Assembly (NCBI RefSeq): GCF_021130785.1
Contig: NC_060208.1
Span: 50,594,501 to 50,658,500, forward strand
DNA length: 64,000 nt
From: Homalodisca vitripennis
Taxonomy: Eukaryota; Arthropoda; Insecta; Hemiptera; Cicadellidae
Direction of reading: 5' to 3'
Part shown: positions 1 through 11,175 of the stretch, in pieces
How the letters are laid out: every line of letters begins with the position of its first letter
How positions within the stretch are numbered: position 1 is the stretch's first letter
Program-made: the position numbers and the translations under genes
Notes under the pieces: model-generated
Seen by the model: only the letters and a program-made list of their open reading frames with translations
Told to the model about the DNA's origin: nothing
Databases searched by the model: none

Positions 1-652
1 TGCGAAAAATATTTATAATACTAAAAATCGCTGTTCGGTAAATAATCAAATTTGCAAGGCAAGTCAGCGTTATGAATTACAATCCCATCCTTTAATAAAG
101 GAATATGGAGTTTTTCTTTGCCTTCAGTAACTAATTGTCAAATATGGCTCTAAAATTACTCTTAGACATACTACTCATAGGTTATTTTTGCTATTAATTT
201 AAAATTATGAAGTTCAGAGAAGTTACTCAGAAATTAAACTAGTAATAATCTTACTAATTTGTGAGCTACATTGTCAGGAAGAATTTAAACATTAATACCA
301 TTTTGAATTAAATGTCGACTTTAAAATAAATAAACCATGTACCGTTCATTGGTTAATTAAATTTCATATAATGTAAATTTCGCAACCTAGTCAGCCAGTA
401 TAATTTAATATTATTTCTATCCAATGTTCCGGAACTAAATTATTGGGCGGAGTTACTACCTAATTGGCACGCGTATGAATATTTTCTTCTAACCCTTTGA
501 AGCAGCCCAACTATGTGACCGAGCAGACCTCGCGCGCTTTGTCCGTAAGTAAAATTTATCTTTTCGTATTATTAAATTAGCCCTTTGATGCCAAACGTAT
601 AAAAATGATTGTAACGTAAAGTAAAGTTGTAAATTGTAAAGTAACGTACCCT
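1..652. other. AT-rich DNA, no gene seen
   Basis: No convincing reading frame, RNA gene or repeat copy was recognised here. The stretch ends where the LTR of the element at 653 appears to begin. Confidence 0.5.
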
Positions 653-1578
653 TGAAGATCTTTTATTTGCTTGATTGAGATAGATAAAAGTTGTGGCGTT
701 ATCCTTATGGCGAACACGTTTTTATAAATAGTAATTTGTATCATTAAGTGGCTAATACCGTCGCGAATTTGTTTTAGGCGAGTTCACGTGTCCCACGTGT
801 CTCACGGCTCACAGGGCACATATTATTTGAGTAGATGGCTACCAGTTTCATAACTTCTACTCATCTTCTAGTAACCACCGACTAGAAATAACCCTTCTTA
901 GACTACAGCGCCATTGTCTCGTGCCAAGACGCCGACACCCGGGTTGTGAGTCTACACATTGCGAAGGGAAGTAAAATCTTAATGTTTTATAAAGTAGAAC
1001 ATCGTAGGCATAATTCCAGAGAACATTGGATATTTTAGGCCCACCTATCAGATACACGTTTTTAGTTCTTATATTCTAATTGGCAGCAACGTGGCAATAC
1101 ATACATTTCATTTACCATCTAAAAGTGGTGCTTGTAAGTTTTAATAAATTAAATTGAACTTATGAGTAAACTTTGCAATTCGAGTATTTATTACTACGAC
1201 CTCAGAAGTCACCACCCCCATGTGTTATCGTCATACGGTACACACAATTAATGCGCCACTCTGATTTTGATGTGCCTACTCGGCCATCAACTGGGTGAAA
1301 CTGAGTGAAAACGCCACAATGCCTGCCATTAAAATTGAATATTTGTCTAAAGATGAGTTATTATTTGAACTGATATCTAGAGGTGTTAAATTAAATAGTG
1401 ACAGTACAGTAAATGAACTTAGAAAGTCCTTAAGACAGTGTTTGAGAGACAATATTTTACCTACTACTAGTAGCCTATTAAAAATAGATCACAATCAGGA
1501 AGTACAACTGATTTATTATTTATTTATTACTACGACCTCAGAAATCACCACCCCCATGTGTTATCGTCATACGGTACA
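653..1578 (+). mobile_element. Decayed LTR retroelement with internal deletion
   Basis: A long repeat (about 653-1242) is followed by a short internal region with a gag-like fragment, then by a second copy (about 1511-1578) of only the last 68 or so bases of the first repeat. Both copies contain TATTTATTACTACGACCTCA and end at CGGTACA, as expected for LTR 3' ends in CA. The 653-1242 block aligns by eye with 33184-33825, including the shared words CAGAGAACATTGGA and CATCTAAAAGT, which supports a dispersed LTR. Most of the coding interior and most of the 3' LTR are missing. The 5' border (TG at 653) is inferred from that alignment. No clear target-site duplication was found. Confidence 0.55.
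1319..1512 (+). pseudogene. Gag-like N-terminal fragment of the LTR element
   Basis: The frame from ATG 1319 encodes about 64 residues beginning MPAIKIEYLSKDELLFELIS, followed by a segment with TVNELRKSLR. The pattern YLSKDEL..EL..RG....TV.ELRK.LR resembles the short SAP-like N-terminal region found in Gag-like ORFs of arthropod retroelements. The frame then runs straight into the partial 3' LTR at about 1511, so the rest of gag and all of pol are gone. The family assignment rests on motif resemblance only. It could also be a fragment of another low-complexity element ORF. Confidence 0.4.
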
Positions 1579-2450
1579 ACCATAAAGAAATTGTTCTTCC
1601 CACGAAAATACATTGTATAGTTTATGAATAAGGTTGTATAATGCACGTTTGATCATGAAACTACTACGCATTTTATTATCTAATATAAAACCAATATAAA
1701 TAAATTATACATTTTTTGTTTGAAAATATTTTTCACATAGACCAAAAAAACTCCTCAAAAGGCTTTTTAAACTCTAAATATTTCTTTAAGAAAATATCCA
1801 GAAATGTGTATAGAATTATTATAATACAAACAATAAATATTTTTTTTACTTTTACTTTTTACTTTTAAATATGACTTAAGGCTACATGTGATTAATTTTG
1901 TCTGACAAAATACATGATTAATGTATATGTATTTAAAAAAGAACTAGCAGTATACCATATTTATATATAACTCATTAATTCACTTTCACCAGTATCAATT
2001 TAAGAAATAGAAGACTTAGAAAAACGTAAATAAGAACTGTAAAAACAACTTTATTATAACAAACACTACACATTTAGTCATACAGCACTCAATACACGCA
2101 CTATAATCTGAAACAAAAGCAAAAGTATGAATACATAATATGTACTCGCAATAAAAAGCTATAACATAATAGAAGAATTTAAAATTAAATATAGACAATA
2201 TCCGTTCAACAACATATTACTCAATAGAATATTTAATGTAGTACATATTAATTTAATTGGGCTAAATTAAATATAGGTACTATATAAAGTTTCTGCATGT
2301 TCAAATTTAATTATTACTAACTAAATATGGTCTATAGTAGGTTAATACTGAGGAAAAGTGTAAGTGAACATCGTTTAAAATATTTTGAAGGATATCAATT
2401 GCAATGGAATCCTTTTTAGTACTTCCAAAAGTTCTCGGAAGCTGTTAAAT
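1579..2450. other. AT-rich DNA, no gene seen
   Basis: Only T-rich and A-rich tracts and short chance frames are visible between the LTR remnant and the (TA)n array. Confidence 0.5.
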
Positions 2451-2454
2451 ACTC

Positions 2455-2455
<1 letters not shown>

Positions 2456-2496
<41 letters not shown>

Positions 2497-2516
2497 CTGT
2501 TACATATATATATATG

Positions 2517-2558
<42 letters not shown>
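2456..2558. repeat. Compound (TA)n microsatellite
   Basis: Two blocks of alternating AT (2461-2490 and 2521-2558) are separated by a short interrupted segment with GTATATCTGTTACATA. Reading frames through it give only (YI)n runs and are not genes. Confidence 0.9.
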
Positions 2559-2561
<3 letters not shown>

Positions 2562-3119
2562 ACAGAAAGATGTGACTCTCTGTTGTCTTTAGCGACGTGG
2601 GTTTGTGTTGTTGAATTTAGACTATGCTTGTTTAGGTTGTTGTGATGTGAAAATAATAGGTCAGTCTCATTAGGTTATACAGATATGCCATGTGATAATA
2701 AACTAAACTATAAAAAAACTTACCTTTTTGTTGTTTTCTCATAACCAGGGTCTATATCCGGAGCTCCTCAGTTACTAAGAAATAAACAATCATCTATAAA
2801 ACATTTATCAGTAGACATAATCAGACAAAATTATATTGATATATGTTTTTATTCTACACATAAGGTAGCTATGATGAAAAGGGCTGATTCAATACGAATG
2901 TTGAATGTATACTATAACTGCGTTATGCGTAGAAGGTTTGGTTGCTCCACCGTGCTTTGATCGTGTCAGTCAACAATATAGTGCACTCAATTGTGCACCT
3001 GATGAGACAATGAGAATGCCCCTTTATCTAGACTGCATTACTTTTTGTATTCTTGGTGTCTTTGATGTCGAAATGATGCAGAGGGTTCCTTGACTTCTTC
3101 GTTCTTTCTATCTATGAAC

Positions 3120-3235
3120 CCCTTAAGACGAACAAGACTCCATATCTCAGGAGTCTGGTCTGTAACAGCATCAGATTTCAGATGCTGCACGTAAGAGAAA
3201 GGTGAACTGGATCCACACTCAATATTCGCGTATTA
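3120..3235 (+). repeat. Dispersed two-hairpin repeat, copy 1
   Basis: This shares order and sequence with 11050-11175 and 40348-40470. It holds a 7-bp hairpin AGACTCC/GGAGTCT (about 3136-3157) and a second 7-bp hairpin CAGCATC/GATGCTG (3166-3187), each with an 8-base loop, then the conserved tail AAGGTGAACTGGATC. Similarity with copy 2 extends upstream over GATGCAGAG near 3077. No protein is encoded. Element class unknown. Confidence 0.6.
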
Positions 3236-3239
3236 GTTA

Positions 3240-4584
3240 TTATTATCCTGCTTAAAATGAAGGGTAACCTTATGAAAACAATGCAATGACAAATATAGTT
3301 TTATATTAAATCAACAGATTCATTTATACTCAGGGTTATTACGACCCGCTCTCGCTTTTTTGTTAGATTGATTGTCCTATAAGTTATATAGGGTATACTT
3401 CAATTCCAGCCACTCTCACTGAAAAAGGGAATCAGATTGTAATTAAATCATAATTTCTCATTGCCTTACATGGTTAAACATGAATTTTCAAATATCATTT
3501 TAACTTCCATGACTAGTTCGAACATTTTTGTTTTAAAGTGATCATGGGCTGAGCGAATTTATCCTCGATTTAACCTTTAAACTCTTGTTAAAAAATGACT
3601 AGTCTTTTGATTTTTAGACATTTTAAAGATATCGTTTGTTTAGGAAAAGATTTACTATACGATTTAAATATTAAAAAAGTATACATACAGTAAGTATCTC
3701 TAAAACTTTTGAATGTTTATTGAATATGCTTTGAAAATCTTCGATGAAAATTAGACGCTAAGAGTTGGGACTCGGGAATCAAATATAATATTCAACCAAG
3801 CTAAAATATAGTTAGTCCAGAGTAAATACAGACACACGCTAGACTGACCCAATCATAAAAAAACAACGCCAAAAGAAACCTCAAAAAATTAACGGTCAAA
3901 ATCGAAATTGAAAAGGAATAGATCACTCATATTAAGCACAACGTCAGAGGAGTCGTAGATAAACTGAACATGAACATGCCTTCAATACCAAAGAATGTAA
4001 AATCTAACACCTTCTTAACCAGTTTATAGAAGCTCAAGAGGTCAGTATCAACCAGTACAACTTATGTTAGAGTAACAGCTCTATATTTCTGGTATACATG
4101 ATTTATATGTACTAGTACACGAATACCTGTATAAGCCCAAGCGGTATGTATCGATACTCTTTTAGTACATCTCTATGTTATGTTAGAGTAACAATTTATC
4201 TGCTCCATATACTGGGTATAAAACGGTTAACCTGGAGAAGCTGGAAAATTGAAACTAAAAATTAAAAGTAGCTAACAAATTTGAATAGAAACAAATATAA
4301 AATAAAAAACATAAAAATTCAATATTTGGTACAATCCTTATAAAATGCACATATCCTTGAAGTATTGACCATGAAGTCCATAAATATGTATATGATGATG
4401 CTGCCACAGACATTATCTTTCCACGCGACATAAAGTTATGTCTCATTTATCGGCTCCATAATTATGTGAACGGTTAGTATTTTTTGAACCAGTTATATAT
4501 GTTCTTTAAGTGGGATAAGAATACGCGTAGGTTAAATTTGCCTCCACCTGATTAATGTAGGGTTCGTAGTAGGGGGGAGATAAA
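3240..4584. other. AT-rich DNA, no gene seen
   Basis: No gene is recognised. The sequence becomes relevant only at its right edge, where the 3' end of the minus-strand secreted protein gene may lie. Confidence 0.4.
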
Positions 4585-4597
4585 TATTTTGGATTTC

Positions 4598-4607
4598 AGT
4601 TATTTAT
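4598..4607 (-). promoter_or_regulatory. Candidate poly(A) signal of the secreted protein gene
   Basis: On the minus strand this reads AAATAAATAA and so contains AATAAA. It lies about 155 bases downstream of the tentative terminal stop at 4759-4761. AATAAA is frequent by chance in DNA this AT-rich, so support is only positional. Confidence 0.25.
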
Positions 4608-4758
4608 TTCGTTAGAAAATAATAAATAAACACAAAAACACACAAAATATTACACTTGTGTGTATTTTAGCTTATTTTTTTGCAGTGGAACCATAACTTG
4701 CTTTGTAACCTTAGTTTTGTTGTATGGAAAGCACTAACAGCAAAATGGCAAATAACAA

Positions 4759-4766
4759 TTAAAACC
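4759..4766 (-). CDS. Tentative terminal micro-exon
   Basis: On the minus strand a pyrimidine-rich tract ends TTTTTAG|GGTTTTAA. Joined to the phase-1 end of exon 5, this would add Gly-Phe and a stop. The match of phase, acceptor and stop is suggestive but could be chance. Confidence 0.25.
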
Positions 4767-4820
4767 CTAAAAAGTTTAAAAGAAATTCCTATATTGTTTT
4801 AAAATTGTAAATATATATAA

Positions 4821-4874
<54 letters not shown>

Positions 4875-7800
4875 TTCATATTTATCTGAATAAGTGTACT
4901 TAGATACACGAAAATGGCAGGAACTAGAGTGGGTAAGAACACTTAATACGGTATATTTCACAATACCTGCTTTGTTGCCATTTTTTGCCTTTGGGTGGCA
5001 TATATGGGGGATGAGGCCTCGCTGGTGAGGTTTCAGTGGACATACCATCAGTATATAAGATCCTCCCAAACACTGGTAATGGGTAGGTGGAGGCGAGCGA
5101 GGTGGTAGGACATCGGGAATCCTGTGTCCCTCACGACACACAGGATGAGCAAAGGAAAATCCTGGCTGTACAAAAGTCGAAATAGCTGCGTCCAATTTCG
5201 GTATATTTTATATATCCAAAATAATTATCGTTTAAATTTTAGAATCATAGCATAAGTTATAACAATATATAAGCTAAGCTGTTCCTCAAATGAGTTGCCT
5301 TTTTCTAATTGTTGTTTTACTTCTTTTGTTCCACTTATTTGAATATGTCCAAAACATTCTAGTTAAATAGTCACATTGAGACATTGATGTAATTTAGATA
5401 AGGTTTATCAATTTTTAATGGACGTGGTTTAATTGAATGGGGTTACCAAAATTAATTGCAACAATTCATCTTTATTAGGATAGTAAGCACCTGACATAGT
5501 TTTCAACACCCTCTCTACTGTATGCATTGAATAGTATACATGGTGGATCAACGTGGTGCATTTTTAATAAATAGTATTCTTTTTAAAACCGAAAAAAGCT
5601 ACAAATATAATTGTCTTATATATTATCCTAAACTTTGCAAATAATGTTAGTTATTCCATATTACATGGTATCATAACATCTCTTTCAGCTTAAATTAATT
5701 TTTTTAAACCTTTTGAATAGTCATGGAATAAAACACCATATATTCTACTCAATGAATGCAAGATTCCAAAGATAGCATAAGTAATGAATTATTAAAAATC
5801 AGTGCATACCTTACTCATAAAATGTATTACCTTGTTTTCTGTATCAACATGCGTTGAATAACATTGTCGGGCGTCGACTCGGTATGTGAAACCTGTAGGG
5901 CATTCTAGTACTACGTACGTAAATCCTTTAAAGCATTGGTAAACCTTAGTAGCGTCTGATTCGTGTGCTTTCATGTCGCCTTCATGACATTCACGAGTGG
6001 GAGGGACAGATCCCTACACAGAAATAATTATTATAACATGAAATGTTTTTGCAACACAGTGTAACATGGTTTTACTATCGTGTTCCGATTTGAAGTTAAC
6101 CTATTTTTATTACGATGCGGGGGTGGAATATTTGATCAATTTTCATCCCACTGCGTTCATAGGCGATTAATTTAATAATAACTCAAATTTTCCACGTTTT
6201 GAATTTTAGTACGTTGAAAATGTCTAGAGATCCACTATCTTTAAGTTGTGCGATGATATGAATTTAATACATATTTTAACGTATTTAGTTTCGTAAATTT
6301 TCATTATTGCGCAAATTTTAATTAGTAGTACGAAATATATACATATTGATGTCATGATCATGAATAAAAAACTTTTTTTTAGGTAAATTTTAAATCTAAA
6401 AAGACTTTTCATAAACTTTTCGCTTATACAACTCTTACCAGATACAATTTTTAGCGATATTCTCGTCACGTTTATCACGTTTACGAGGAATACAACCTGT
6501 AGACATTACAGCATCTGTAAAAGTGATTATCAAAAGCATATTTGACCGCATTCTACCAAGGTTTATATGACCCATTTTAAATGGTATCTTTAAATATACA
6601 TATAATAATGATACGTATCTATGACTTCTTCACAAATGGAGTAAGACTATCACTAGACTACCTAACCATCTAACCAGTATTTGGGAGTATGAATTAATTT
6701 TCGTGTTTCAGCAACATGTCTGTAGTTAATTTTCCTTTGTAATAATGCAGTTTTTAATTTTATTTCACGTTCATTTAGCTAATATTAAAACAGTTTTTTT
6801 TATCAAACACCTTATTTCAAATAATACTGAATGTTACTCACTTTGGCTTGCGAGATTTATATTTTCATATAGATTAGAATAGTAAATCAATAAGTATTTA
6901 GTAAATACAAAATTATCCTCTATTTTAAGTTAATGTTTTCCCAACAGTGATAATTCCTTTTACTAATGATAACAGTGTAAAAAGTACGAATCCAGTAAAT
7001 GATTTTATATTAAATCTTACAGGAATATACAAATAACAAAAGTAAATATTATTCACGGGTTATAACCATTAGGATGCAATGATGTGTATGTATATATTTA
7101 AAAACACTTACCTGACTAGAGTAAACAGAAAACGGAATACATTTCTGGAAGTTTGAGTTTTGGCCACGAGGCTTTTGTCCTGGACATATCATTTGTGTGT
7201 AAAATCCTCCCAAGCATTCATAATATCTAGTCTGAGGTAAGGTATCTGGACCGAAGTATGGAATTCTGTGCCCCTCAAGACATACGGGATCAGCAAGAGA
7301 TACTGAAATCTGAAAAAAATAATTAATAGCAAAATTCAACGTTTATAAACTAGTTAATAAAACAGTTTTTGGAACATATGATTGCTCTGTAATTGTAAGC
7401 AAATTTATTTATTCTGCAATTTTATCGTATCATCCAACTTAATTCTATACACTGGTAGATGTAAAATGACATTTTAGTAATGCAGTTACAATATTATCTC
7501 TTTATATAAAAGGCAACTCACTGTCCAATTTACTAATAACTCAGAAAGCTAAAATTTGACACACGAAATCGCCATGGACTTAATAAAAATACTTAATACC
7601 TTATCATAGAAGTAGACACCTAGGGATGAAAATACACGTTTTTTGTTGAAAACAGCTTTCTCAGATATACTTATATATTTCCTCGGTCGGGTAGCCAGAA
7701 ATTAGTTCTTATGCATGGAAAATAACTTACACTAGACAATTACATGAAACGAGGCGTGGCGTAACATCAGTAACAAGGATATGTTATGTAATGTTTAATT

Positions 7801-9350
7801 TCTAATCAGTTCATACATGTTATGTCGTGTAGTCATCAAAGAGAAATAGCTGAAATGAATAAATGGAATCAAATCCGAATATAATGCAAACAAGCACAGT
7901 TCAGTAACACAACCTTGAGGAACGTAAATTAAAACACACATACTCACTCGAACACTGTTCATCTGATGACTTAACTAATCTATAAAACCTAAAATCTACA
8001 GGCTCTAATGTATATTAGTGTTGAAGGTTTATGGAAATGTATTTTTGGTTTCCTGAAGGAAGCGTATAACTTTGTTGGTACTTTTAATACATGTTATTAG
8101 AGGCTTACTGAACTTCCTGTTTTAAAAACCAACCTAAAACATGTTAAAAGAGTTATTTAACAATATTTAAACATTTTTTGGGCGTTTATTTCAAAAATAT
8201 TAATGTAATGTTTTTTTTTATTCGCTATCGGTTCATGGATCGCTAAGCGAAACGATTTTCTACTAAAAGTTTAACATGATCTCAGTAATATTTTTGTTTC
8301 CATTACGGTTTAACAAGATATTTTATACTTTATAAATGTGCAACTCAAAATTTCAAATATACCTTTTTTCATAATCCGATGTATCAAGGAACAACTACAT
8401 CTATTACCTTGTCGTCTTCAGTAATGTAAGATGAAAAACATTTCTTGTATTCCGCTCGGTATTTGAACCCTGGCGGGCAATTCTTTAATACATATAATCC
8501 TTGGAAGCATTCGAGAACTTTAGTATCGTCTGAATCGTGAGCTATCTTGTCACCATCACTACACTGTATATCGTATACAACAGATCCTCCCTAAACACAA
8601 ATTAATAAATTTACTAAATATAAATATAAAGTATTACGTTCCCTTAGTCTCAATAGTAATACATGCACGATTTAGCTACGTTTTCGTACTAAGGTTGTAT
8701 TTATAAAACTAAATAATTTAAATTTTTAAAGGGATCTACAGGGGTAATTTTATTGATAGGATTTTATAAATTGACTCACAGGTGATGTATTAGTATAGTT
8801 TTTACTTGAGGGTTTTTATTTTAATTATATTGAGAGATTTATTGTTTTTCGTCTATGAAATCGTATAAAATTTGCATTTTTCAATCGCATGGAGTTTATT
8901 AACTGTCAATAAATTGAAAAGTAACAAATCATGCAAACATGTTATAGTTAAATAATTATAATAAAAGTTTGGTGCTAATCTCTCAGCTATGTAGATAAAT
9001 CATTAAATGTGTTTTTCGGATCAATTGTTTGAGTTCTGTATAATTTCATTTCCACGGTGTTAAAACTTAAAATAGTTAAATCTCTAGTACTTCAGAGGCC
9101 AAATACTAAACCAGCTGATTATAAAAAGACTTACTATTAAAGCCCTTTTTTAAATGGATATGAACACATATCTGAATCAAATTTTTAAATACAAATTTGG
9201 TATAGGGATGATGATTTTATCGAGGAATTTCCTATAGATATTAAGTGACAGGTGTCTGATTGATGATCATCATATACGATAAATTTATCAATATCATCGG
9301 CAACTCACCGAGACTACGCCGGCGAGTAGGAGAACAGCAATCATCTTCAT
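4759..9350 (-). CDS. Secreted Cys-rich protein with four peritrophin-like domains
   Basis: Spliced minus-strand gene. Exons: 9309-9350, 8408-8590, 7112-7309, 5831-6013, 4967-5165 and, tentatively, 4759-4766. The first four introns have GT donors and AG acceptors and are all in phase 0. Exon 1 is a short hydrophobic signal peptide, MKMIAVLLLAGVVS, so the product should be secreted. Exons 2-5 encode 61, 66, 61 and 66 residues, each with four cysteines spaced C-x(17-21)-C-x(9-10)-C-x(12-14)-C. In exons 2 and 4 the core ECFQG....NCPPGFKY or QCFKG....ECPTGFTY resembles CBM14/peritrophin-A, which usually has six cysteines; two are absent here. Total about 270 residues, 16 cysteines. Chitin or matrix binding is inferred, not shown; it could be another small secreted Cys-rich family. 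No frameshifts or stops were found in the exons, so the gene looks intact. Exons 2-5 have strong exon signals; the end is uncertain. Confidence 0.75.
4824..4871. repeat. (TA)n microsatellite inside the last intron
   Basis: About 48 bases of alternating TA lie downstream of exon 5 on the minus strand. If the preceding donor is used, the array is intronic. Confidence 0.9.
4967..5165 (-). CDS. Exon 5: Cys-rich module B2, 66 residues
   Basis: Acceptor TTGTACAG|CCAGG and donor GCAG|GTATTG; the last codon is split (phase 1), unlike the other introns. Cysteines are at residues 10, 32, 42 and 56. It carries a Pro-rich insert (PPRSPPPT) before the second Cys. If not spliced, the frame runs on into the (TA)n array at 4824-4871 and would add a (YI)n tail before stopping at 4776, which is why a following short exon is preferred. 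Confidence 0.65.
5831..6013 (-). CDS. Exon 4: Cys-rich module A2, 61 residues
   Basis: Acceptor TGTGTAG|GGATCTG and donor AACAAG|GTAATAC, phase 0-0. Cysteines are at exon residues 9, 27, 38 and 51. The core VYQCFKGFTYVVLECPTGF is the closest match in the gene to a CBM14 core. Length and splice phases equal those of exon 2. Confidence 0.75.
7112..7309 (-). CDS. Exon 3: Cys-rich module B1, 66 residues
   Basis: The acceptor follows a T-rich tract and ends TTCAG|ATTTCAG; the donor is CAG|GTAAGT. Cysteines are at exon residues 10, 32, 42 and 57. It shares ADPVC.EGHRIP and YECLGG.Y...ICP with exon 5 and has the same codon count, so the two are duplicates. The exon lies in a minus-strand frame open well past both splice sites. 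Confidence 0.75.
8408..8590 (-). CDS. Exon 2: Cys-rich module A1, 61 residues
   Basis: The acceptor TGTTTAG|GGAGG and donor GACAAG|GTAATAG leave an open phase 0-0 exon. Cysteines are at exon residues 10, 28, 38 and 51. The core LECFQGLYVLKNCPPGFKY matches the middle of CBM14-type domains. It is the paralogue of exon 4: same length, same CF.G.........CP.GF.YR pattern, and same S-D-x-T-K-V motif ahead of the second Cys. Confidence 0.75.
9309..9350 (-). CDS. Exon 1: signal peptide
   Basis: This encodes MKMIAVLLLAGVVS and ends at donor TCG|GTGAGT, phase 0. A second ATG lies two codons in (9342-9344); the first was chosen because it gives a basic residue ahead of the hydrophobic core. The compact first exon carrying just a signal peptide is typical of insect secreted proteins. 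Confidence 0.7.
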
Positions 9351-9394
9351 CCTTTGGTAACTTCAAAGACCTCAAGTCATTCGTTGGATACGTA

Positions 9395-9425
9395 CTAGTG
9401 AAAGCTCTCCGCTGCTATAAGTGGG
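9395..9425 (-). promoter_or_regulatory. Possible core promoter of the secreted protein gene
   Basis: On the minus strand a TATA-like CCCACTTATAGC (about 9414-9425) is followed about 20 bases later by TTTCACT (about 9397-9403), which resembles an arthropod initiator, roughly 50 bases before the start codon. The spacing is shorter than usual, so this is a weak call. Confidence 0.25.
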
Positions 9426-9429
9426 CAAT

Positions 9430-11049
9430 GTGAGTATACTTAAACATAACATGATATTGTCAAAAAGTGTTGTGTATCAGCTCGTGGTGTAAAGGTATTT
9501 CGCAAATGATTGCAGATTTTCTTAATAGTGATTGGCTGAGCGTTGGCGAAAAACTCACTTGAGGGGCTGGCAAGTATGATTATCTGTCTACTTGTCTGTC
9601 CACAAGATGTTTCGATAACGAACTGACTTAAATTTTGCAAAAAGTTTTATTTTTGCTATTATATAGGCAACACTGAATTATCAAAACTGCAGATGTGTAT
9701 ATTTTTTTCATCGAAAAAACTCAACTATGGAACCAGATATATTTTATATCACACGTAAATTATAATGAAAAAAGTACACGCTTTATGATCAAAGTAAGCT
9801 TCCCAGCCTTGTGTTTATATTTTTAATTGGGGAATCAATGCAAAATCAACAATGTTACCGGAAATACCTTACATCATAATGAAAATTTAAGTTCAAAATT
9901 ATATGCTTCATACCGATGTACATGCATATATTATTTTTATAACCAGGTCAACATGGCAAACTCATCCAAGGATTCGGAAATATAATTTGCCCAAACCAGA
10001 ATTACACAGTAATGCGTAAAAATGCGTACAAATTACGTACAGCCTTATCGATTATTACATCATGAGTCGGTTAACTAAAAAGGTAAGTGCATTGACTTCA
10101 GGATTACTCCACATTGACCTAAAATAATTGAATTATTACTGAAATCTTCGGAGATGATCAGTAATAAATCATAGATATTAGATACAAATTCGAGTTATTT
10201 CACAGAATATTATTCAAATTTCACATATTTCACAAAATTATTTCAAATGACCACTGAATGCTCGATATCAATGTAATAAATATATACATTTTAAATATTA
10301 TAATTTTTATTCGTTTTTATATTTGGTCGGTTTTACGTCAATATTGTATTTTCGAAATAATTATTTAATATGAAGTAAAAATTCTAGAACAAAATCTTTC
10401 TAAATTAATTGTTGTACCATATCTCGTTTTGATATGTTTTTAACGTCTGACATTGTCAAATTTAATTTATCTTGTAAAAGGTCAATTAATGGTTTTGCAG
10501 TTCCGTCAGCAAAATTTTTATTAAGGTTTCTTTTTATGTAGGTTCATGTAAGGTAAGGCTCAATGTAATACAGTCAGTCCCACTCCTTCCTTTCGATTTT
10601 TCCCCTTTGCAAAACATACATCCATAGCCCACCAAAAGAAGTAGTTACTTTAACCAGGAGTGACTGTTACCTCTCACTAGCACGCCTGGATAGTTACTGA
10701 ACTGAACGAAGAAATGCATTTTTGCATCATTATGAAAAGCACAAGAGTTCAATCCCCGTCTCGAAATTTTTATTACGTGACTCGATAGAATTTTCAATTC
10801 TCGGGTTTACCTCGCGCATAAATGCAATTTCACCCCGCAGTAGGTATATTTCAGACTAGTCATTCAATTAGTACATAATATACTTATTAATCTCATAGGT
10901 TTCCGTTCATAGATAAACATGAACTTTCAACAATATCATCAAAGGATACAGTTATATGTTTATAAAGAATTTCCTTACGCTATTTGCATGACTGAGATTG
11001 TAACGATGCAGAGTTACTATTTGAACGCCTTCATCACTGACTGTTTTAT
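9430..11049. other. AT-rich DNA with short dispersed-repeat pieces
   Basis: No gene is seen. A segment near 9545-9610 (CTTGAGGGGCTGG, then CTGTCTACTTGTCTGTCC) resembles 56822-56870, so it is part of a dispersed repeat. Confidence 0.4.
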
Positions 11050-11175
11050 TGATGTCTCCAGACGAACGTGGAGTCCAGATTACAGAAGCCAAGTATGTTA
11101 CAGTGTCATCTTTTCCGATGCTGCACTAAGCGGAAGATGAAACCTAGCTGAACTCAACATTCACATTGAATCAAC
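11050..11175 (+). repeat. Dispersed two-hairpin repeat, copy 2
   Basis: Homologous to copies 1 and 3. The downstream hairpin (11101-11123) is CAGTGTC/GATGCTG with a 9-base loop; its seven pairs survive as RNA through two G-U wobbles. Upstream it carries GGAGTCCAGATTACAG, where the first stem has decayed. Confidence 0.6.

Noticed and set aside
10740..10790. GAGTTCAATCCCCG resembling a tRNA B box
   Set aside because: No acceptor, D or anticodon stems could be fitted upstream.
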